Part shown: positions 56,801-64,000 of the stretch, piece after piece
Position numbering within the stretch: position 1 is the stretch's first letter
How the letters are laid out: each line of letters opens with the position of its first letter
NCBI GenBank assembly: GCA_027488155.1
Contig: JAIYCE010000084.1
Span: forward strand, 1-64,000
Length of the DNA: 64,000 nt
Reading direction: 5' to 3'
Source of the DNA: Hyphomicrobiales bacterium
Lineage (GTDB): Bacteria; Pseudomonadota; Alphaproteobacteria; Rhizobiales; Beijerinckiaceae
Notes under the pieces: model-generated
The model's input: the letters and a program-made list of their open reading frames with translations, nothing else
Told to the model about the DNA's origin: nothing
The model's database searches: none
Position numbers and translations under genes: made by a program

Positions 56801-57931
56801 GAAATAGCCGCACGCCACGCCCGGGCCACCGATGAGCAACTCACCTTGCACGCCCGGCGCGCAAAGTTGCATCGCTTCATCGACGATGTAGCAGGAATAA
56901 TTCGGGATAGGCTTGCCAATGGTGACAGTTTGGCCTGCGACTGTCTTGCACGCGGTCGCAACCACTGTCGCCTCGGTCGGGCCATATGTGTTGAAGATCG
57001 TGCGGCCCGGCTTCGCCCAACGCTCAATGATGGAGGGCGGCAAGGCTTCACCGCCGAAGATAACGAGCCGCAACGATGGTACATCGCGCGAAAACATCGA
57101 CAAAAGCGTCGGAACCGTATCGATGGCGGTAACGCTGCGTGCGATCAGATGATCGGCAAGCGCATCAGTGTCGGCAAGCAATTCAGGCGTCGCAACCTCA
57201 AGTGTTGCGCCGACGAGATATGGAATCCAGATCTCTTCCATCGAGAGATCGAAAGCCACCGAAGCGCTTTGAAACATCACATCATCGGGCCGAAGCCCGT
57301 AAAGTGCATTTCCGGCGCGCAGATAATGGCAGATGTTACGATGGCTGATAACGATGCCTTTCGGCACGCCCGTCGAACCCGAGGTATAAATCAGATAAGC
57401 GGCATCATCCGGCTTGAGGCCGCGTTGGCGCGCCGGGATCAGCGGTGTTGTGCTTTGCGGCAGCGTGGTTGTGGTCACGACGGCGCACGGCATGGAAGAC
57501 GTCCGCTGAGCGAAAACGTCCGATGTGAGTAATGCCAGTGCGGAAGCGTCGTCGAGGCAAACGGCAATGCGATCGACTGGCGCATCGGCATCGAATGGGA
57601 GCCAGGCAGCGCCCGATTTCGCGATCGCGATCTGCCCGACCAGGAGATCGATGCCACGTGGCATCCAGAGGCCGATGATCCGGCCCGGCCCTGCACCGAT
57701 ACTGACAAGTCCGGCGGCAATCGCCTCGGCGCGACGGTTCACCTCGGCATAGGTGAGTGCTTCGCGCGCATCGCGCATGGCGACATGATGGGGACGCGCA
57801 GCGACCGTGGCTTCGAAAATCTCGGCGAGGCACTCGTTGCGCAAGCAATCGGGCATGGCCGACCCGCGCAAAAAGGCAGACGGGTTCGCCTGCCTTGCGA
57901 TGGCATCTTCATCCGAACTCGGTCGTGTCAT
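53885..57931 (-). CDS. Pls/PosA-type NRPS-like protein: adenylation + carrier + membrane/hexapeptide (LbH) domains
   Basis: A domain [74 protein letters not shown]; carrier [15 protein letters not shown]; then TM segments and LbH repeats. Confidence 0.87.
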   Translation of the reverse strand: [1348 protein letters not shown]

Positions 57932-58047
57932 CCCCGCCCCCGGCAGCCTTCGCTCCCCAGCGATTGGCTAGGCTGCACTCTTCATTGGCATCAGATTAAC
58001 CTTGCATGAACGCGCGTCGCAATCGACCGCACTGCGGTGGTTTTTCC

Positions 58048-58626
58048 TCAAATCCAAGCGTGAGAACCCATTTCGAGACGCAGGATTTCGCCCTGTCTTA
58101 TGTATTGAAACGGCGCCTCAGCCATCGTGACGCCACCCATGATGGTCAGGAGAACACGAGCGACACCGCCATGGGAGACAATGACCGCCTCATCGGGCAT
58201 TTCGGCGAGCCAAGGTTCGATGCGGCGGGCAAGCAGGGCATAGCTCTCCCCGCCCGGTGGCAGAAAATTCCATTTGTCGGCCTTGCGGGCGCGGGCAAGG
58301 TCTCGCTCCCGCTTCTTGAGATCGTGCCAAGTCTGCCCTTCCCAGCGACCGAATGTCAGTTCCTTAAGGCGCTCATCGGTGAGGAAGCCAAGCGGTTCGA
58401 GGCCGATGGAGGTGCGGGCCAAAACGGCCGTTTCCATTGTCCGGCTAAGCGGACTGACATGCCAAGGCAGACGCCCCGAATCAGGTCTCGCAGCCATCAG
58501 CCGCTTTCCGGCTTCGGCCGCCTGCGCGCGACCCAAGTCGTTCAATGGAATATCGCGCTGGCCCTGCAATCGACCTTCACGATTCCAGTCGGTCTCGCCG
58601 TGACGGATGAACCAGAGCGTCTTCAC
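58048..58626 (-). CDS. Histidine phosphatase (phosphoglycerate mutase-like) family protein
   Basis: LWFIRHGETDWNREGRLQGQRDIPLNDLGRAQA...ERLKELTFGRWEG...VSHGGVARVLL. Confidence 0.92.
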   Translation of the reverse strand: MKTLWFIRHGETDWNREGRLQGQRDIPLNDLGRAQAAEAGKRLMAARPDSGRLPWHVSPLSRTMETAVLARTSIGLEPLGFLTDERLKELTFGRWEGQTWHDLKKRERDLARARKADKWNFLPPGGESYALLARRIEPWLAEMPDEAVIVSHGGVARVLLTIMGGVTMAEAPFQYIRQGEILRLEMGSHAWI

Positions 58627-59450
58627 TTGTCGAGCGTGATATCGGGTGCTTCTGGATTTTTCATGCCGACCACGTGGTAGCCCGCATCGACATGCAGGAT
58701 TTCACCCGTCATGCCACGGCCCATGTCGGAGACCAGATAAGCGGCCGTGTCGCCGACTTCCTCAATGGTCACGGTGCGGCGCAGCGGAGCATTGTATTCG
58801 TTCCAGCGCAAAATATAACGGAAATCGCCGATGCCCGATGCGGCCAATGTCTTGATAGGACCGGCCGAGATGGCATTGACGCGAATATTTTTCGGACCCA
58901 GATCGGCTGCTAAGTAACGCACCGATGCCTCGAGCGCAGCTTTAGCGACGCCCATGACATTGTAATGAGGCATCCATTTTTCCGCACCGTAATAGGTCAA
59001 GGTTAGGAGGGTGCCGCCTTCCGTCATCAGCTTTTCAGCGCGCTGCGCAACGGCCGTGAATGACCAGCAGGAGATGTTGAGCGAACGGTTAAAATTAGCC
59101 TCAGTCGTGTCGACGTAGCGGCCGGTCAGTTCGTCCTTGTCTGAAAACGCGATGCAGTGGACAACAAAATCGATCTTGCCCCAGAGCTTCTCGACTTCGG
59201 CAAACGCCGCATCGATGCTGGCCGCGTCCGTCACATCGCAATGACCGACGACGTGCGCGCCAAGTTCAGCCGCGAGTGGGCGCACGCGCTTCTCAAGCGC
59301 GTCACCTTGGAAGGTGAAGGCGAGTTCCGCCCCATGGTCATGGGCCGCTTTGGCGATGCCCCAGGCAATCGAGCGATTGTTGGCCACACCCATAATCAGC
59401 CCGCGCTTACCGGCGAGAATGGAAGACCGGCGATCCGATGCGTTCGTCAT
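58623..59450 (-). CDS. fabI: Enoyl-[acyl-carrier-protein] reductase (NADH)
   Basis: GLIMGVANNRSIAWGIAKAAHDHGAELAFTFQG...LTYYGAEKWMPHYNVMGVAKAALEASVRYLAADLGPKNIRVNAISAGPIKTLAASGI. Confidence 0.95.
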   Translation of the reverse strand: MTNASDRRSSILAGKRGLIMGVANNRSIAWGIAKAAHDHGAELAFTFQGDALEKRVRPLAAELGAHVVGHCDVTDAASIDAAFAEVEKLWGKIDFVVHCIAFSDKDELTGRYVDTTEANFNRSLNISCWSFTAVAQRAEKLMTEGGTLLTLTYYGAEKWMPHYNVMGVAKAALEASVRYLAADLGPKNIRVNAISAGPIKTLAASGIGDFRYILRWNEYNAPLRRTVTIEEVGDTAAYLVSDMGRGMTGEILHVDAGYHVVGMKNPEAPDITLDK

Positions 59451-59671
59451 GAAGTCAAAAACTGCCTTTAAAGAGGTTCCGGCCCGAGGGCTTTGTGGCA
59501 TCTTTAGCTGAACGGAGAGCCGCACGGAAGCCGAGAAAGCTGACCTTTAGACCCTTCCCATAGGTAAAATACATAAGTCTTCAATCTCAGGTCTGCTATT
59601 CCAAAACAGAGGGACAGCAAGGTGCAGACAGGTCCGACCGGTGCTATAAGCCGCCCCGCTTTCGCGTTTCA

Positions 59672-61615
59672 GTGATGGATACCATGCCCGAGCCGGCTCA
59701 CAGCCACGAGAATTCGCACGAGACCCACGACCATAGCAGCAACGGTCAGGTCTGGGGGCTGGCCCTTGGCAGCATCGGGGTTGTCTACGGCGATATCGGG
59801 ACAAGCCCGCTATACGCCTTTCGCGAGGCGCTGATGGCCGCTGCGGGCATGCATGGATCCCATGGCGTGCCCGCCGCTATTGAGCGTGCAACTGTCCTTG
59901 GCGTTCTGTCGCTGATCGTTTGGTCGTTGTTTCTCGTCGTCACTGCAAAATATGTGCTTATCCTTCTGCGCGCCGACAATAATGGCGAAGGTGGCACGCT
60001 TTCCCTGATGGCACTGTGCCAGCGCGCAATCGGAAAAAATCTCAACAGCCTATTCTTCCTCGGTGTGATCGGTGCAGCCATGTTCTATGGCGACTCGATC
60101 ATTACTCCGGCCATCTCGGTGCTGTCTGCCGTCGAGGGACTCAAACTCGTTACACCGGCTTTCACCCCCTACGTTATTCCCATCACACTCGCCATTTTGA
60201 TCGCGCTTTTTGCCGTGCAGAGCCATGGCACAGCGGCCGTTGCGCGTTTCTTTGGGCCGATCATGGTGTTTTGGTTTTGCATGCTGGCGGCGGGCGGCCT
60301 TCTGCATGTTAGTGACGATTGGGGCGTGCTCGCCTCGTTCAATCCCTATTACGGGCTGAAGTTTCTTCTCAATCACCAGATCATCGGCCTTGTCACATTG
60401 GGCGCCGTGTTCCTCGCCGTCACGGGCGGCGAAGCGCTTTACGCCGATCTCGGCCATTTCGGTCGCAAGCCGATCCAGCTCGCATGGTTCTGCCTCGTTC
60501 TGCCCTCTCTCGTAATCAATTATTTCGGCCAAGGCGCACTCGTTCTGGCGGATCCCTCAGCCATTCAAAATCCGTTCTACAATCTTTATCCGGATTGGGC
60601 GCTGATCCCGATGGTGATCCTTGCAACTTGCGCAACCGTCATCGCCTCACAGGCCGTCATCACAGGCGCTTTTTCGCTCACGCGCCAAGCCGTGCAACTT
60701 GGCCTCTTGCCGCGCCTCGAAATTCGTTTCACGTCTGAAACCCATTCGGGCCAGATCTATCTGCCGCGCATCAACACGCTGCTTTTGATCGGCGTCATCA
60801 TTCTTGTCCTACTCTTCCGCAATTCGAGCGCTTTGGCCTCCGCCTATGGGATCGCTGTAACGACGACGATGGTGGTCGACGCATCGCTCGCGTTCATCGT
60901 GATCTGGCGCTATTGGGGCTGGCGGCCCTCGCTTGCAGCCGCTCTTGTCATCCCTTTCCTGCTGATCGACACTACATTTTTCCTCTCGAACCTCCTGAAG
61001 CTATTTGAAGGCGCATGGGTGCCTCTTGCGTTCGGATGCTTCCTGATTGGCATTATGTGGACGTGGCGGCGCGGTACGCGCATTCTTGCTGAAAAAACGC
61101 GGCGCTCGGAAGTTCCGCTCGATATGCTCGTCAACAATCTCGAAAAGAAGCCCCCACATTTCGTTCAAGGTACAGCGGTCTTCTTAACGAGCGATCCCAA
61201 TTATGCGCCCACCGCACTCCTGCACAATCTCAAGCACAACAAGATTTTGCATGAAAAGAACGTCATCCTGACAGTGACGACGGCAACGACGCCGCGCGTA
61301 CCGGAAAAGGATCGCATTCAGATCGACAATGTGAGCGAACATTTTTCACGCGTGACGATGAAGTTTGGCTTCATGGAAATGCCGAATGTACCGAAGGGCC
61401 TTGCCATTGCGCGCAAGAGCGGCTGGAATTTCGACATCATGTCGACATCGTTCTTTGTGTCTCGCCGATCAATCAAACCGGCTGCACGATCGGGTATGCC
61501 GCTTTGGCAGGACAAGCTCTTCATCGGTCTTGCGCGTAATGCAAACGATGCAACGGACTTCTTCCAGATCCCAACTGGACGTGTGGTGGAAGTCGGCACG
61601 CAAGTGACCGTGTAA
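59672..61615 (+). CDS. kup: Kup-type potassium uptake protein
   Basis: [26 protein letters not shown]...[36 protein letters not shown]. Confidence 0.96.
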   Translation: MMDTMPEPAHSHENSHETHDHSSNGQVWGLALGSIGVVYGDIGTSPLYAFREALMAAAGMHGSHGVPAAIERATVLGVLSLIVWSLFLVVTAKYVLILLRADNNGEGGTLSLMALCQRAIGKNLNSLFFLGVIGAAMFYGDSIITPAISVLSAVEGLKLVTPAFTPYVIPITLAILIALFAVQSHGTAAVARFFGPIMVFWFCMLAAGGLLHVSDDWGVLASFNPYYGLKFLLNHQIIGLVTLGAVFLAVTGGEALYADLGHFGRKPIQLAWFCLVLPSLVINYFGQGALVLADPSAIQNPFYNLYPDWALIPMVILATCATVIASQAVITGAFSLTRQAVQLGLLPRLEIRFTSETHSGQIYLPRINTLLLIGVIILVLLFRNSSALASAYGIAVTTTMVVDASLAFIVIWRYWGWRPSLAAALVIPFLLIDTTFFLSNLLKLFEGAWVPLAFGCFLIGIMWTWRRGTRILAEKTRRSEVPLDMLVNNLEKKPPHFVQGTAVFLTSDPNYAPTALLHNLKHNKILHEKNVILTVTTATTPRVPEKDRIQIDNVSEHFSRVTMKFGFMEMPNVPKGLAIARKSGWNFDIMSTSFFVSRRSIKPAARSGMPLWQDKLFIGLARNANDATDFFQIPTGRVVEVGTQVTV

Positions 61616-61677
61616 ACCTGCGACAAGATGTCGGGCTGATTGCTGCGCCGACATCCTCTATTTCCCATTAATGGTCG

Positions 61678-62472
61678 GTGAGATCGATGGGATCAGACGC
61701 TCTTTTCGCATTACTGGTGTGTTCAGCGGCTGCAGCGGCATCAATTGTTGGCGCCTTTTTTGTCTTGTGGCGCGGCCATGTCGGTGTACGCGTGCTTGCA
61801 TTTGGATTTGCCTTTGCCGCGGGCGCGATGGTGTATGTCTCGCTCGTTGAAATCCTCGCCAAGTCGCAAAGCTCCTTTGCCGAGGCCATGGGCGAGACCG
61901 ATGCAAAGCGTCTCGCCATGCTGTGGTTCTTCCTCGGTGTTTTGCTCATCATCCTTTTCGAACGCGCCCTTCCGAAAGGATTGCAGGACAAGCCGGACCC
62001 TTCGGATCCCGAGATACGTATAGCCGTCGGGCGCGCTGGGTTGCTGACCGCACTTGCCATCGGGGCCCATAATCTGCCGGAAGGAATGGCCACCTTCTTC
62101 GCAACGCTTGATGATCCGCAATTGGGAGAACGACTCGCTTTCGCCATTGCGATCCACAATATTCCCGAAGGGATTTCAGTGGCGCTACCTGTGCTGTATG
62201 CAACAGGTAGCCGCGCCAAAGCGCTCGGCGCTACCGTGTTGACGGCGGTGGCCGAGCCGCTTGGCGGATTGATCGGTTATGCCGTAGCCGGGCCTTTTCT
62301 CAGCCCGCTTGTGTATGGGGCCATCTTTGGCACGATCGCAGGCTCGATGGTCTTTCTGTCGCTGCATGAATTGATGCCATCGGCGCGTCGCCATGCACGC
62401 GGGCACGAGACGGTCTATGGCCTCGTGGCAGGCATGGCGATGATGGCGATCAGCCTCGTCCTTGCGAAGTAA
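61678..62472 (+). CDS. ZIP family metal transporter (ZupT-like)
   Basis: AIGAHNLPEGMATFFATLDDPQLGERLAFAIAIHNIPEGISVALPVLYATGS. Confidence 0.93.
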   Translation: MRSMGSDALFALLVCSAAAAASIVGAFFVLWRGHVGVRVLAFGFAFAAGAMVYVSLVEILAKSQSSFAEAMGETDAKRLAMLWFFLGVLLIILFERALPKGLQDKPDPSDPEIRIAVGRAGLLTALAIGAHNLPEGMATFFATLDDPQLGERLAFAIAIHNIPEGISVALPVLYATGSRAKALGATVLTAVAEPLGGLIGYAVAGPFLSPLVYGAIFGTIAGSMVFLSLHELMPSARRHARGHETVYGLVAGMAMMAISLVLAK

Positions 62473-62475
62473 CGC

Positions 62476-63399
62476 TCACGAAACGGTCGTTTCGCGGCGT
62501 TTACGCATGAGCGCTTCAAGATCGGCGTCGGGTTTCGCGGGCAAGGTGATTTCGATTGTCACCAGAAGATCGCCGGTGCCTTCTTTACTGGGCATGCCCT
62601 TGCCGCGCAGGCGCATTGTGCGCCCAGAGGATGAATTGGGTGGCAAAGTCAGTTCAACCGTACCATCGAGCGTGGGGACGCGCAGCGGGCCGCCCAAGAC
62701 CGCATCTTCCAAGGGGACGGGAAGGCGGATCCGGAGATTCTGTCCGTCGATGGAAAAACGGCTATCCATTTTCATGCGGACAGTGACATAGGCGTCGCCC
62801 GGTTGGCCGCCAAACTGGCTCGGCTCGCCCTGTTTCTTTAAGCGGATCACCTGTCCGTCGGTCACGCCGGCCGGAATTGTCACTTCCACCGTGCGGCCAT
62901 TCGGCAAAATCACACGCGCTTTTGTTCCTTTTGCAGCATCGGCAACGGCAATCGTGGCTTCGACACGAATGTCCTCGCCAGCCGGCGGCGCAGCCGAGCG
63001 GCGGCGGCGTCCGCCACCACCAAACAAGTCGGCGAAGATGTCGGAGGCGTCGAAGCCCGCATCCTGCCCACCACCGGAACCGCCCTGCCCGGGATGGCCC
63101 TGCCGAAAATTGAAATCGAAACCGCCCGCACCGGGGCCACCGCCCTGACGAAAGCCTTCAAAGCCCTGAAAGCGCGGCTTTCCTTCGGCATCGATTTCGC
63201 CACGGTCAAATTGGGCGCGCTTGTCCTTGTCACCCAGAATTTCATAGGCGGAGTTCAGCTCGGCGAATTTTTCCTTCGCCCGCTTGTCGGCCTTGTTGGT
63301 GTCGGGGTGCCATTGCTTCGCCAGCTTCCGAAAAGCCTTTTTGATATCGGCTTCGGACGCGTTACGAGGCACGCCGAGAACATCATACGGATCGCGCAT
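62476..63399 (-). CDS. DnaJ-class chaperone (CbpA-like)
   Basis: J domain [61 protein letters not shown]; DnaJ C-terminal domain. Confidence 0.95.
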   Translation of the reverse strand: MRDPYDVLGVPRNASEADIKKAFRKLAKQWHPDTNKADKRAKEKFAELNSAYEILGDKDKRAQFDRGEIDAEGKPRFQGFEGFRQGGGPGAGGFDFNFRQGHPGQGGSGGGQDAGFDASDIFADLFGGGGRRRRSAAPPAGEDIRVEATIAVADAAKGTKARVILPNGRTVEVTIPAGVTDGQVIRLKKQGEPSQFGGQPGDAYVTVRMKMDSRFSIDGQNLRIRLPVPLEDAVLGGPLRVPTLDGTVELTLPPNSSSGRTMRLRGKGMPSKEGTGDLLVTIEITLPAKPDADLEALMRKRRETTVS

Positions 63400-63522
63400 G
63401 CAAATACTCGAAAAGTCGGATTCAAACGCCAGACACGCGACAGCGTGACCGAGTAGCGCTCGTTCAGCAAGTCATCTGGGGTGTCTGTTGCGAAATTGCA
63501 ACTCGAGAGGCCGGAAAAAGCC

Positions 63523-63987
63523 TTAGCTCGGCCTCTGGGCCGGCTGGACTTCCTGCACAGTCCATTCCTCCGAACCGACGCGGCAGGCCGCGCCTTGCAG
63601 CCATTCTTCCTTGCTGCCGAAGCTCAGCGCGGCGATGAAGCCGCGGCAGAGCTCGTCTTTCTTGACGAAAGCCTGCCCGACTGGCGCAAAACTGCCTTTA
63701 ACTGCTGTCTCTGGGTTGGACCAAGCCACCGGCGCACCATTGCCCGTGGGATCGAGCGCTGTATTGAGCGCCGCCTTGGCGCGACGCCAATCTTCGCCCT
63801 CAAGCTTGGAAGACAGGGGCGAAACCTGCTGGGCGATGCTACCCGTGGTTTCAGACGATGGGATGAGGGACATCATCGGAAAGCTGATGGTGCAGCCGCC
63901 CGTAGCCAGCCCTGCCGCCAGAATGGCCGCAAAGGAGAGGCTTCGGCCAGCAGCCGCCTTCTTCCCAATGCGGCGCTCCCGCGCCAT
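63523..63987 (-). CDS. Lipoprotein-like surface antigen (RT0821/Lpp0805-like)
   Basis: Lipobox-like LAAGLATGGC; C-terminal CRGFIAALSFGSKEEWLQGAACRVGSEEWTVQEV. Confidence 0.55.
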   Translation of the reverse strand: MARERRIGKKAAAGRSLSFAAILAAGLATGGCTISFPMMSLIPSSETTGSIAQQVSPLSSKLEGEDWRRAKAALNTALDPTGNGAPVAWSNPETAVKGSFAPVGQAFVKKDELCRGFIAALSFGSKEEWLQGAACRVGSEEWTVQEVQPAQRPS

Positions 63988-64000
63988 ATAGGGGTCGTAC

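Noticed and set aside
1-64000. CRISPR array, prophage, intact transposase or toxin-antitoxin modules
   Set aside because: No regularly spaced repeats, and no phage, transposase or TA families recognised in the ORF translations.

Overview
Window from an alphaproteobacterial (Rhizobiales-like, probably Beijerinckiaceae-type) chromosome, mostly ordinary metabolic and housekeeping genes. Main blocks: (1) 2.8-11.4 kb, a same-strand catabolic cluster: solitary molybdopterin hydroxylase large subunit, amidase, two-subunit TPP decarboxylase, GntR regulator, DapA-like lyase, AroQ and a HIBADH-like dehydrogenase. (2) 24.1-31.7 kb, an AT-richer catabolic island: TRAP transporter, SDR, cupin, PRISE-type reductase, tandem EthD protein, LysR. 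(3) 31.8-36.4 kb, a GH18 chitinase plus ECF sigma/anti-sigma segment bracketed by imperfect direct repeats next to tRNA-Gln and tRNA-Pro. (4) 36.9-42.2 kb, a general stress response (GSR) locus: ecfG-nepR, phyR, HWE-type kinase, CsbD-like, DUF3309, PRC-barrel and KGG proteins, with six exact and one near-exact EcfG promoter motifs (GGAAC-N16/17-CGTT). One of these promoters drives no ORF. It reads into an intrinsic terminator about 90 nt downstream, predicting an EcfG-dependent small RNA with a C-rich loop (candidate GsrN-like RNA). This is the strongest 'hidden' signal in the window. (5) 42-64 kb: bioY, MBL hydrolase, MarR, duplicated DUF4279 protein, HAD, amidase, class III aminotransferase, L,D-transpeptidase, HDAC-like, ribBA, aroC, Pls/PosA-type NRPS-like enzyme, phosphatase, fabI, kup, ZIP, DnaJ. 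All calls come from reading the supplied translations and DNA; no database search was run.
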